Part shown: positions 46,445 to 58,765 of the stretch, one piece after another
Numbering within the stretch: position 1 is the stretch's first letter
Layout: the number at the start of each line of letters is the position of its first letter
Source of the DNA: Capra hircus
Taxonomy: Eukaryota; Chordata; Mammalia; Artiodactyla; Bovidae
Length of the DNA: 64,000 bases
Direction of reading: 5' to 3'
Assembly: GCF_001704415.2 (NCBI RefSeq)
Contig: NC_030811.1
Coordinates: 72,992,069 to 73,056,068 of the forward strand
The notes under the pieces: generated by a model
What the model saw: only the letters and a program-made list of their open reading frames with translations
Databases searched by the model: none
Told to the model about the DNA's origin: nothing
Translations under genes and position numbers: made by a program

Positions 46445-48357
46445 CCATTTCTGGTAACAACAACTTCAAACTCAAAAAGCCTTGGGGCTGGAAAGGACTC
46501 CAAAGCTTAACGACTGGCCAGAGGTGGTTCATCGAATAACAATTTGAAACAAGACAGGCTTTCCAGAAGACAACCTCAAAGAGTAAATTTCCCACACCTT
46601 ATACATTAAAAAAAAGAAGAAGAAAAAAAGAAAAACGGCATCACATAAAAATCCTCTTCATGACTAATCCTTAGAAAATAGTAAATCTAACAGGAAACAT
46701 ATGTCACCTCGAAGCCCACACAATGGTCATAATCAAAACGGCTCCAAACAATGAATGCAAGAGAGGACCTGAATAAGGGAACCCTCTTGCCTTTGCTAGG
46801 AGAAGTAAATAGGTAACAGCCACCGTGGAGAACAGCATAGAGGGTCCTTCCAGTACTAAAGACAGAGAGAGCTTCTGATCCAGAAATCCCCTGACTGGCT
46901 TCATATACAGAGGCTTAGCAACAGACAAAAGTCTAACTGAGAAAGACGCAGGCACCTCCAAGTTCACTGCAGCCCTACTCACAACAGCCACAGCATGGAA
47001 GCAACCGTAATGTCCATCGACACACAAATGGGCCAGAACATGGGTGACATGTGTACCAGGCAATGTTTCTCAGCCATTAAAAACAGTGAAAATGTGCCAC
47101 TTGCAGCTTCGTGGATGGACCCAGAGATTGCCATACGGACTGAACTAAGGCAGACAAAAAATAGCAATATATCTGATTATATTGCTTATATGCAGCATCA
47201 AAAAGAAATCACACAAATGAGCATATTTACAAAACAGAGACAAAATCGTACACATCCAGAATGATGTTTTGATTGCCACAGTGGAATAACAGGGGCAGGG
47301 GACTGTTGTAGGTGGAGCAGTCAGATTCGTTAGGGAGTTGGCATTGACGTGTATACACAGCTCCATTTTTAAAATGCCCAGCAAGGTCCTACTGGGGAGC
47401 ACAGGGCACTCAGCTCAGCGCCATGTGGCAGACTGGACAGGAGGGCAATTTGGGGGAAAAGGGATGCACAGATATGGACAGCTGAGGCCCTCAACGGTCC
47501 ACCTGAAATGACCAACACAATGTCAATTGGCTATTTTCCAAAACAAAAGTTGGAAACAACACCCCAAAATTCAGTGTCATCTTTGAGCACACAGGATGGG
47601 CATCATCCACAAGTGGGCAAACCAGAAACCCTGAAGAGGATCTTGGATAAAGGGGCCCTCTTCTGCCCCCCCTGGGAGAATCAACTGGTTAACAGCCACT
47701 GTGAAGAACAGCAGAGTGAGGCCTGAGGAGCTCAAGACAGCCATGTCCTAAGCTCTGGCGCCCCCATCCCCAGGCCTGTTGCCACAGGAAACTACACTTG
47801 AAAAGACAGGTGCACCCCAACCTTCATGCAGCACTGCTTCCAAGAGCCAGACCACAGAAGCAACCAGGAGGGAAAGCGACGCAGGCCTGGACAACACGAT
47901 GCGGTACAAACACACGAGGGAAAGGCACAGCCATCCGAAAAGCAGGAAAGCATGCCACCGGCAGCGACCAAGAAGGGCCTAGCGAGGACCCCAGGAAGCC
48001 AAGCCGGTCAGCCAGAGGAAGACCGGTATCACACCATGTCCCTTCCAGGAGGAAGCTCAAAATTCAATCACATCGACTCACTGAGAAGACACCAACTCAC
48101 ACACTGGAAACCCAGTGGGATTTCTGACAGACAAACCTCAGAGGGGATTCCATCAGGAGTTTGGTTCATCACAGACACACTCACATAAGGATATAAAAGC
48201 AGGCCTCCGTGAGGACCTACAGGAGAAAATGGGGAACCCTACTCACCCCTCTGGACAACCCAGATAGACGGCCAAAGCACCCAAAAAGGCTCTATGTACA
48301 TCTCTGTGGATCTGAATCAAGTTGCTGTCCAATAACCACATACAACATGGAGTATCC

Positions 48358-48525
48358 ACCATGCCTCCTAAGTCACTTCAGTCGTGTCTGACTCTCTGCG
48401 ACCCTATGGACTGTAGGCTGACAGGCTTTTCTGTCCATCAGATACTCCAGGCAGGAATACTCGAGTGGGTTTCCATTTCCTTCTCCAGAGGGTCTTCCCA
48501 ACCCAGGGTTTGAATCTGAGTCTAT
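48358..48525 (-). repeat. Bov-A-type SINE at unit 4/5 junction
   Basis: Its body and both flanks ('ggagtatccacc' and 'ggaccaatacaaaag') match the SINE at 42611 and 52963. It is the second of three shared copies. Confidence 0.92.
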
Positions 48526-49003
48526 GGACCAATACAAAAGAAACATTCATTTGGCCACATAAAATGGAAAACGTACTGGATTCTTCTGAGATCTAGGTGA
48601 ACCCGGGCTGAGGTCCCATGCCTGCACCCCTAGTAGCCTTGAGACTCAAAGCTGCACAGTCCAGAGTCTGATGGAGCTGAGAAGCTTGTGCCTGAAACTG
48701 AGCCCCCACTGGTCCTGTCACTTTTGTCCCCTCAGGGTGAAACCACAGTCTCCAGACAGGGATCCATCCTCCAGAGCTAAAGTGAGTCAAGTGCACCCAA
48801 ATGATGGTGGACCCTGTGGCTGGAGGAGCTCCGAAAAGTCATGGGGGGTCCACCTCTCCCAGGGGCAGGGTTCCCACCTCCAGCCTCCTTCCTAAAATCT
48901 CACCCAGCTGGCTACAGAGCCCCCATTGGACCTGTCCTGTTTGTCCCCTCGGGATGAAACCACAATCTCCAGATGGTGGCCTGACCTCAGGAGCTAAACC
49001 AAG

Positions 49004-49259
49004 TCTGCTGCTGCTGCTGCGGCTGCTGCTGCGGCTGCTGCTGCGGCTGCTGCTGCTGCGGCTGCGGCTGCTGCTGCTGCTGCTGCTGCTAAGTCGCTTC
49101 AGTTGTGTCCGACTCTGTGCGACCCCATAGACGGCAGCCCACCAGGCTTCCCCATCCCTGGGATTCTCCAGGCAAGAACACTGGAGTGGGTTGCCATTTC
49201 CTTCTCCCATGCATGAAAGTGAAAAGTGAAAGTGAAGTCGCTCAGTCGTGTCTGACTCT
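49004..49259 (-). repeat. Bov-A2-type SINE with expanded trinucleotide tail
   Basis: A reverse-complement SINE ('gttgtgtccgactctgtgcg', 'gattctccaggcaagaacac', 'gaagtcgctcagtcgtgtct') has its AGC tail expanded to about 87 bp of CTG/CGG-type triplets at 49004-49090. Such tails are usually only a few triplets long, as at 33875 and 23890. Confidence 0.9.
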
Positions 49260-49513
49260 TGCACCCAAAGGACGGAGAACCCTGAAGTGAAAGAGCTCTG
49301 AAAAGTCCTGGGGGCTCCACCTCTCCCAGGGCGGGGTTGCCACCTCCAGCCTCCTTCCTAAAGACTTGCCCCACTTCCAGATGACAGCACCCAATTCAGG
49401 CAAAATTCCAGGGCTTGGGACTGGTGGGAAGTGGTAGGGGTGAGGGAAGGATAAGGGTAAAGAGGACATTCAGTGAGGCCCCCGTGCCCTTGAGCACAAG
49501 AGAATATCTAGTG

Positions 49514-49527
49514 CTGCCGCCTTGTGG
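49514..49527 (-). promoter_or_regulatory. CTCF-like site, unit 5
   Basis: The minus strand reads ccacaaggcggcag, one mismatch to the core (K position is C). Confidence 0.35.
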
Positions 49528-51025
49528 CCATTTCTGGTAACAACAACTTCAAAATGCCTGCAACAATCAACTTGAAGCTCACAAGGCCAGCGGGACTGGA
49601 AGTGACTGCGACCCTCAACAATTGGCCAGAGGTGGGTCATTGAATAACAATTAGAAACAAGGCAGGCTTTCCAGAAGCCAGTCTCAAGGGGTAAATTACA
49701 CAAGGGGCAAATTACTTCGTACCTGGAAATTTAAAAAAAAAAAAAGTCCATCACATAAAACGGTCGACTCTAAGGCTAAGCCTTAGAAACTTGCGAATCA
49801 AAGCGGCAAACGGGCATCATCAGAACGACCGCCAACAATGAGCGCAAAGGGGGCCCGGAAGAATGCGGAGTCCTCCTAAGCCCTTGCTGGGTGAGTCTGC
49901 GGAGAATAGCACGGAGGGTCCTTCCAAACACAAAGACAGGCGGAGCTTCTGATCCAGCAATCCCCCTATTGGGCTAATATATTAGGAGCCTTATAAATGG
50001 AGGAAACTGTAATTGAGATACACAGATGCATCGCAAAGTTCACTGCAGTCCTGCTTACAATAGCCACAACATGGAAGCAACAATAATGCTATCAAAGGAT
50101 GAACTGACCAGGAAGATGTGGGACACATATGCTAGAGAATGTTACAAAGTCATTAAAAAGAAAGAAAATATGCCATTTGCAGCCATGTGGATGCACCCAG
50201 AGATTCTCCTCCTGAGCGAAATAAGGGAGATGGAAAAAGCAATATATCCAATGACACCCCTTGTATGCATCAGCCAAAAAAAAAACGACACAAATGCAAA
50301 CAATCACAAAACCAAGACAGACTCGCAGACATGCAAAACGAACTCATGGTTTCCACAGGGGAATAACTGGGGTTGGGGGGAGAGGCAGAATCCTTAGTGA
50401 GCTGGCATCAAATGTACACAGCTCTATTTAAAGTAAATGACCAACAAGGTCCTACTGTGGAGCACAGGGAACTTGGTCGCATCATGTCCCAGACAGGATG
50501 GGAGGGCAGTTTTGGGGAGAAGGGATGCATGGGTACGAAAATGGAAAGCCTACTGGATTCTGCTGAGACCTCGGTGACCCCGGGCTGAGGTCCCATGCCT
50601 GTACCCATAGCAGCCTTGAGACCCAAAGCTGCAAGTCTGGGTCTGAGGAAGCTGAGAAGCTGATGCCAGAGACTGAGCACCTTTTGGACCTGTCCTGTTT
50701 GTCCCCTCGGGTGAAACCGCGATCACCGGACGGTGGCCTGACCTCAGGAGCTAAACCAAGTCAAGTGCACCCAAAGGACGGTGGACCCTGCGGTGCAGGA
50801 GCTCTGAAAAGTCCTGGGGGCTCCACCTCTCCCAGGGCGGGGTTGCCACCTCCAGCCTCCTTCCTAAAGACTTGCCCCACTTCCGATGACAGCACCCAAG
50901 TCAGGCAAAATTTCAGGGTTTGGGGTCGGTGGGAAGTGGGACAGGGGAGGGTAAAGGGTAACCGGGAAAGAAGACTTTCACGGAGGCCCAGGTGCCCCTT
51001 GAGCACACATGGGAGTGACCCAGTG

Positions 51026-51039
51026 CTGCCGCATTGTGG
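51026..51039 (-). promoter_or_regulatory. CTCF-like site, unit 6 (weak)
   Basis: The minus strand reads ccacaatgcggcag, with two mismatches to the core. Confidence 0.2.
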
Positions 51040-52962
51040 CCATTTCTGGTAACAACAACTTGAAAACCCCAACCTCGTGACACTTCAAATTCTCAAGGCC
51101 TGGGAGGCAGGAAAAGACTCCAGCCCTCAAAGATGGGCCTCAGGTGTGTCCTTGAATAACAATTTGAAACAGCACAGGCTTTTCAGAAGCCAATCTCAAA
51201 GGTAAAGTTTGTCTTTCATATATGAAAAAAAACCTTCATCACATAAAATGGTCTTCTCCAGGGCTCATCATTAGAAAGCTGCAAATCAAAGCGGCAAAGA
51301 GGTATCACCTGAAAGCCCACATAATGGCAATAATCAAAACAGCTGCAAACAATGAAGGCAAGAGAGGACCTGGAAAAAACGGAAACCTCCTGTGCCTCTG
51401 CAGCAAGTAGCTAACAGCCACAGTGGAGAAATCATAGAGGGTCCTTCCAACCCTAAACAGAGACAGCTTCTAATGCGCAATCCCCCGACTGGGCTCATAT
51501 ATGGAGGCTCATCAAGGGAGAAAAGTCTATTTGAAAAAGGCGCAGGAGCCAGAAAGTTCGCTGCAGTCCTACTCACAACAGCCACAGCACGGAAGCAACC
51601 GTAATGTCCATCGAACCATGAATGGGCCAGGAGCGTGTGGGACACATACACGAGGGAATGCTACTCAGCCATCAAAAAGGATGGGAATGTCCCGTTTGCA
51701 GGCACATGAATGGACCCAGAGACTGACATACCGAGGGAACTAAGAAAAGGGAAAAAGCAATATATCCGATGACATCTCTTACATGTGGCACCCAAAAGGA
51801 AATCATACAAATGAACATATTTACAAAATCGAGACAGACTCACAGATATCCAGAATGAACTTAAGGTTGCCACAGAGGAATAAACTGGAAAGGCAGGAGG
51901 AGGAGGAAACAGGTGGGATCCTTGGGGAGTGGCATCAACGTGTACACACAGCTCTATTTAAAATAAATGACCAACAAGGTCTTACTGTGAAGCACAGAGA
52001 ACTCTGCTCGACATCATGTGGGAGCTGGATGCGAGGGCAGTTTTGCAAAAAGTTATGCACGTATATGGATGGCCAAGTTCCTCCGTAGTCCATCCATATC
52101 TGCTGCCACAATGTCAATTGGCTCTTCTCCAATAAAAAATAAAAATTGGAAACAACACCCAACAACTCGGTATCACGTTTGAGCACACAGGATGGACACC
52201 ATCCACATGTGGGCAAACCAGGAACCCTGAAGAGGGCTGGGAAAAGGGAAGCCTCTTCTGCCTCCACTGGGAATGTCAGTTAGCTAACGACCACTGTAAG
52301 GAACAGCAGAGTGGGGCCCAAGAAACCTCAAGACAGCAATGGCCTAAGCTCTGGAGCACACATCCTTGGGCCTGTTGCCAAGGAAACTACACTTAGAAAA
52401 GACACGTGCACCCCAACCTTCACGGCAGCACTAGTTCCAAGAGCCAAACCACAGAAGCAACCAACAGGGAAATCAACACAGGCCTGGACAACACGATGTG
52501 GTACAAACACACGAGGGAAAGGCACAAGCCATCCAAAAAGGAGGAAAGAATGCCACCAGCAGCAACAAAGAAGGACCTAGCGAGGACCCCAGGAAGCCAA
52601 GCCAGTCAGCCAGAGAAAGACCAGTATCACACGGTGTCACTTCCAGGAGGAAGCTCAAAATTCAGTCACATCAACTGATTGAGAAAAGAGACACCAACTC
52701 ACACTGAAAACCCAGTGGGATTTCTGACAGACAAACCTCAGAGGGCATTGCATCAGGAGTCTGGATCATCACAGGCACACTCACATACAGATACATATAA
52801 AACAAACCTCCATGAGGACCTACAGGAGAGGACTAGACATCCTGCTCACACTTCTGGACAACCCAGACAGACGGGCAAAGTGCCCAAAAGACTACACACA
52901 CAGCTCTGTGGACCTGAGTCAAGTTGTTGTCCGATAACCGCACATAACATGGAGTATCCACA

Positions 52963-53125
52963 ATGCCTGCTAAGTCACTTCAGTCGTGTCTGACTCTCTG
53001 CGACCCTATGGACTGTAGGCTGACAGGCTTCTCTGTCCATCGGATACTCCAGGCAGGAATACTGGAGAGGATTGCCATTTCCTTCTCCACAGGGTCTTCC
53101 CAACCCAGGGTTTGAACCTATCTAT
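52963..53125 (-). repeat. Bov-A-type SINE at unit 6/7 junction
   Basis: This is the third copy of the junction SINE, almost the same as that at 42611 and with the same flanking bases. Confidence 0.92.
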
Positions 53126-53162
53126 GGACCAATACAAAAGAAACTTTCATTTGGCACAGAAG

Positions 53163-55547
53163 ATGGAAAATCTATTGGATTCTGTTGAGACTTCAGTGAC
53201 CCAGGGCTGAGGTCTCATGCCTGCACCCCTACTAGCTTTGAGACTCAAGACTGCACGATCCTGGGGCTGAGGGAGCTGAGAAGCTGGTGCCTGAAACAGC
53301 CCCCACTGGGCCTGTCGTGTTTGTCCCCTCGGGCTGAAACCATAGTCTCCAGCCGGGGGCCCCCCCCTCCAGGGCTAAAGCAAGTCTGGTGCACCCAAAG
53401 GATGATATACCCTGCGGCTGGAAGAGCTCTGATAAGTCATGGGGCCTTCAACCCTCCTGGGGTGGGGTTCCCACCTACAGTCTCCTTCATGAAAACTCAG
53501 ACTGCTTTGGGATGACAGCACCTTCCAGTAAAATTCCAGGGCTTAAGATTGGTGGGAAGTTGGGCAGGAAAGGATGAAAGGTAATGGGGAGAAGCCTTTC
53601 ACTGAGGTCCAGGTGCCCTTGAGAACACATGGGAACAACCCAGTGCTGCCACCTTGTGGCCACTTTATGGTAAGAACAACTTCAAAACTCCTGCTGCTGG
53701 GAACTTCAAGTCCTTGGGGCTGGAAAGGTCTCTGACCCTCAATGACTGGCCTGAGGTGGGTCACAGAAAAACAATTAGAATCAGGGCAAGGGTTCCAGAA
53801 GCAAATCTCAGAAGGTAAATTTCACACACCTCATACATGGAGAAAAAAAAAACTTCATCACATAAAATGGTCCTCTCCATGGCTCATCCCTAGAAAACTG
53901 CGAATCAAAGGGGTAAAGAGATATCAGCTCAAAAACCACACGAAAGCCATCATCAAATTGGCTGCAAACAATGAATCCAAGAGAGCATCTGAAAAAAAGG
54001 GGGAACCCTCCTATACCTCTGCTGGGAGAAGTAAATCGGTATCAGCCCAGGGTCCATCTAATAGAGGAGGGTCCGTCTAATCCTAGAGACAGAGAGAGCT
54101 TCTAATCCTACAATCACGCGATCGGGTTCATATATGGAGGCTTATCAAGGGAGAAAAGTCTAATTGAGAAAGACACAGGGACCGCAAAGTTCACTGCAGC
54201 CCTGCTCACAACAGCCACAGCATGGAAGCAACTGACACATGAATGGGCCAGGAACAAGGGGGACACATATAGGAGGAAATGCTACTCAGCCATCAAAAAG
54301 GATGGAAACATGCCATTTGCAGCCACGTGGATGAACCCAGAGACTGACATACTGAGTGAAACGAGGCAGACAGAAAATAGCAACATATCCGAAGACATCC
54401 CTTATATGTGGCATCCAAAAAGAAATCGTACGAATGAACATATTTACAAAGCTGAGACAGATTCACAGACATCCAGAATGAATTTATGGTTGTATCAGAG
54501 GAAAAATGGGGCGGTCGAGGTGGTGGCCAGATCTTTAGGGAGATGGCTTGAACGTGCACCAACAACCTTATTTTAAATAAGTCGTGAACAAGGTCCTACT
54601 GTGGAGCACAGGGAACTCTGCTCGACATCATGTGAGCCTACATAGGAGGGCAATTATGGGGAGAAGGGATGCACATATATGGAAGGCTGAGACCCTCTGC
54701 AGTCCAACAGGAACAACCACGACACTGTCAACTGGCTTTTATCCAGTACAAAATAAAAACTGGAAACAAAACTGACAACTCAGTGTCACCAGGCAGCCAA
54801 AAGGATGGGCATCATCAACACGTGGGCAAACCAGGAACCCTCGTCTGTCTCCCCTGGAATGTCAACTGGTTAACAGCTGCTGTGAAGAAAGAACAACGGG
54901 GCCTGAGAAATCTCAAGACTCCTATAGCCTAAGATCTGGCATCCCCATCTTAGGGCCTGTTTCCACAGGAACTTATACTTGAGAAAGACACGTGCACCCC
55001 AACTTTCATGGCAGCACTAGTTCCAAGAGACAAAACATGGAAGCAACCAACAGAGAAATCGACACAGGCCTGGACAGCACGATGTGATACAAACACACAA
55101 GGGAAAGGCACAAAGCAGCCCGAAAACAAGAACAGAATGCCACTGGCAGCGACAAAGAAGGACCTAGAAAGGATCCCAGGAAGCCACGTCAGTCAGATAG
55201 TGAAAACCAATATAGTACAGTATCACTTCCAGGAAGAAGATCAAAATCCATTCATATCAACTCACTGAGAAAAGGGACACTATCTCACACCCTGGAAACT
55301 CACGTGTCGATCCGACTCATGAAACTTCAGGAAAGGGAATCCATCAAGAGTTTGGATCATCACAGACATAATCACACACGGACATAAAACCAGGCCTCCA
55401 CGAGGACCTACAGGAGAGGACAGAGATCCCTACCTGCCCCCCTGTACAACCCAGACAGATGGGCAAAGCGCCCAAAAAGACTACCTATACATCTCTGTGG
55501 ACCTGAATCAAGTTTCTCTTCTCATAACCACACACAACATGAACTCT
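53163..55547 (+). repeat. Tandem array unit 7
   Basis: Order S-A-B. S (53163-53840) has a perfect CTCF-core match at 53646-53659. A is about 53850-54775 and B about 54780-55540. It is cut at 55548 by a BovB fragment, just before the place where the next S would start. Confidence 0.88.
53646..53659 (-). promoter_or_regulatory. CTCF-like site, unit 7
   Basis: The minus strand reads ccacaaggtggcag, a full match to CCANNAGRKGGC with the usual AG after it. The sequence supports a motif only; occupancy is unknown. Confidence 0.45.
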
Positions 55548-56343
55548 CAGTTCAGTTCAGTCGCTCAGTCGTGTCCGACTCTTTGCCACCCCATGAATCG
55601 CAGCACGTCAGGCCTCCCTGTCCAACACCAACTCCCGGAGTTCACTCAAATTCATGTCCATTGAGTCGGTGATGCCATCCAGCCATCTCATCCTCTGTCG
55701 TCCCCTTCTCCTCCTGCCCCCAATCCCTCCCAGCATCAAGGTCTTTTCCAATGAGTTAACTCTTTGCATCAGGTGGCCAAAGTGTTGGAGTTTCAGCTTC
55801 AACATCAGTCCTTCCAATGAATATTCAGGACTGATCTCCTTTAGGATGGACTGGTTGGATCTCCTTGTAGTCCAAGGGACTCAAGAGTCTTCTCCAACAC
55901 CACAGTTCTAAAGCATCAATTCTTTGGCGCTCAGCTTTCTGTATAGTCCAACTCTCACATCCATACATGACTACTGGAAAAACCAGAGCCTTGACTAGAT
56001 GGACCTTTGTTGGCAAAGTAATGTCTCTGCTTTTGAATATGCTATCTAGGTTGGTCATAACTTTTCTTCCAAGGGGCAAGTGTCTTAATTTCATGGCTGC
56101 AGTCACCATCTGAAGTGATTTTGGAGCCCCCCCCAAAATAAAGTCTGTCACTGTTTCCACTGTTTTCCCATCTATTTGCCATGAAGTGATGGGACCAGAT
56201 GCCATGATCTTAGTTTTCTGAATGTTGAGTTTTAAGCCAACTTTTTCACTCTCCTCTTTCACTCTCATCAAGAGGCTCTTTAGTTCTTCACTTTCTGCCA
56301 TAAGGGTGGTGTCATCTGCATATCTGAGGTTACTGATATTACT
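55548..56343 (-). pseudogene. BovB 3' fragment replacing part of S
   Basis: About 800 bp of BovB in reverse. The minus frame at 56406-55825 keeps a YADD box and the downstream reverse-transcriptase palm and thumb part but begins within flanking array text, so it is a fragment only. Unlike the other BovB insertions no target duplication is visible. The array sequence resumes about 0.9 kb further into S than where it stopped. Confidence 0.92.
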
Positions 56344-58286
56344 CCCTGCCTCCCGGAAATTCAAACTCACAAGGCCTGTGGGGCAGGAAAAGACTCCAAC
56401 CATCAAAGACTGGCCTGAGGTGGGTCATTGAATAACAATTTGAAACAGCACAAGCTTTCCAGAAGCCAATATCAAAGGGTAAATTTTACACATCTCATAC
56501 ATGAAAAAATAAAGAAACTTCATCACAGAAATGTTTCTCTCCAGGGCTCATCATTCGAAAACGGCATATCAAAGCGGCAAAGAAGTATCACCTCAAAGCC
56601 CACAGTGGCCATCATCAAAATGGCTGCAACAATGAATGCAGGAGAAAAAAGGAAAAAAGGGAACCGTCCTATGCCTCTGCAGCAAATAGTTAAGAGCCAC
56701 AGCAGAGAACAGCATAGAGGGTCCGTCTAATCCTAGAGACAGAGAAAGCTTCTGATCCTACAATCTCCCGATTGGGCTCATATATGGAGGCTTATCAAGG
56801 GAGAAAAGTCTAACTGAGAAAGACACAGGGACCGCAAAGTTCCCTGCAGCCCTGCTCACAACAGCCACAGCAGGGAAGCAACCGACACATGAATGGGCCA
56901 GGAGCAAGGGGGACACATATACGAGGGAATGCTACTCAGCCATCAAAAAGGATGGGAATGTCCCGTTTGCAGCCACGTGGATGAACCCAGAGACTGACAT
57001 ACTGGGGGAATTAAGAAAAGGAGAAAATCAATATATTCGATGACATCCCTTATATGTGGCATCCAAAAAGAAATCATGCCAGTGAACATATTTACAAAAC
57101 CAAGACAGAAGACAGACTCCAAATATGAACTCCAGACAGATATCCAGAATGAATGTAAGGCTGCCACAGGGGAATAAACTGGAAGGGATGGGGGAGGCGG
57201 GGCGGGCAGGATCCTTGGGTAGTTGGCATCGATGTGTACACACGGCTCTATTTAAAATAAATGACCAACAAGGTCTTACTGTGAAGCACAGAGAACTCTG
57301 CTCGACATCATGAGGCAGTTTGGATGGAAGGGCAGTTTTGGGAAGAGGGATGCATATATATGGACGGCCAAGTCCTTCTGCGGTCCACCTGGATCTGCTG
57401 CCACAATGTCAACAGGCTCTTCTCCAGTACAAAATAAAAATTGGAAACACCACCCAGAAACTCGGTATCACCCTCCAGCTGACAAGATGGACACCATCAA
57501 CAAGTGGGCAAACCAGGAACCGCGCAGAGAGCCTAGGAAAAGGGCACCCTCTTCTATCTCCACTGGAAATGTCAATTAGTTAACAACCTCTCTAAAGAAA
57601 AGCAGAGAGGTGCCTAAGAAACCTCAAGACAGCAATGGCCTAAGATCTGGACACACATCCTCGGGCCCGTTACCGAGGAAAATACACTTGAAAAGACACG
57701 TGCACCCCAGCCTTCACGGCAGCACTACTTCCAAGAGCCAAACCACAGAAGCAACCAACAGGGAAATCAACACAGGCCTGGACAACATGATGTGGTACAA
57801 ACATACGAGGGAAAGGTACAAGCCATCCAAAAGGAGGAAAGAATGCCACCAACAGCGACAAAGAAGGACCTAGCGAGGACCCCAGGAAGCCAAGCCCGTC
57901 AGCCAGAGGAAGACCAATATCATACGGTATCACTTCCAGGAGGAAGCTCAACATTCAATCACATCGACTCACTGAGAAAAGACACACCAATTCACACACT
58001 GAAAACCCACTTGGTCCGACTAGAGAAACCTCAGAGGGGAATCATCAGGAGTTTGGATCATCACAGACACACAGACATACAGATATAAAAACAGGCTTCC
58101 ACAAAGACCTACAGATAAGGACAGGGAACCCTACTCATCCTCCTGTACAACCCAGACAGACAGGCAAAATGCCCCAAAAGACTACATATACATCTCTGTG
58201 CACCTGAAGTTGCTGTTCCCATGACCACACACATCATGGAGAATCTACCCTAAGCCATACAAAAGAAACATTGATTTGGCACATAA
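56344..58286 (+). repeat. Tandem array unit 8 (S mostly lost)
   Basis: Only the end of S remains (56344-56505, from 'actccctgcctcccggaaat'). A (about 56510-57455) and B (about 57455-58286) are complete and in the usual order. The CTCF-like site of this unit is lost with S. Confidence 0.88.
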
Positions 58287-58765
58287 ATGGAAAGCCTGCT
58301 ATATTCTGCCGAGGATTATTGACCTGGGCTGGAGTCCCATGCCTGCACCCCTCGCAGCCTTGGGACCCAGGGCTGCATGGTATTGGGCTGAGGGAGCTGA
58401 GAAGCTTGTGCCAGAAACTGGGCCCTCACTGAGCCTCTTGTGTTTGTCCCCTGGAATGGAACCACAGTCTCCAAATGGGGGTCCGCCCTCCAGAGCTAAA
58501 ACAAGCCTAGTGCACCCAAAGGACAGTGGTCCCTGTGGCTGGAAGAGCTCTGAAAAGTCATGGGGTCTCCACCTCTCCCGGGGCGGGGTTGCCACCTCCA
58601 GCCTCCTTCCTAAAGATTCACTGCAGATTGGGATGACAGCAGCCTCAGCCGGGCAAAATTCCAGGGTTTGGGATTGGTGGGAAGAGGGGGTGAAGTGTTC
58701 CTGGAAGAAGCCGACTTTCACAGAGGCCCCGGTGGCCCCTGAGCACACATGGAAATGACCCAGTG

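Larger units (their letters stand above)
45869..48563 (+). repeat. Tandem array unit 4
   Basis: Order S-A-B. S (45869-46600) holds a small BovB tail insertion at 46333-46395 and the CTCF-like site at 46431-46444. A (about 46600-47565) follows an A/G-rich stretch. B (about 47565-48355) ends in the shared minus-strand SINE (48358-48520). Confidence 0.9.
48564..50540 (+). repeat. Tandem array unit 5 (B segment missing)
   Basis: S is partly doubled: about 48700-48910 is repeated at about 48918-49400, and a SINE splits the second copy. The CTCF-like site is at 49514-49527. A runs from about 49740 to 50535 and then joins straight to the S of unit 6 at 'gggatgcatgggtacgaaaa'. The end of A and the whole of B are deleted, giving a short unit. 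Confidence 0.88.
50541..53162 (+). repeat. Tandem array unit 6
   Basis: Order S-A-B. S (50541-51215) closely matches the second S copy of unit 5 without the SINE, and has the CTCF-like site at 51026-51039. A (51235-52150) and B (52150-52960) are nearly identical to unit 2. The shared minus-strand SINE lies at 52963-53125. Confidence 0.9.

Noticed and set aside
48801..49264. Frames with long Leu or Ser/Arg runs, suggesting a low-complexity protein
   Set aside because: The runs are translations of the CTG/CGG-type tail of a SINE.
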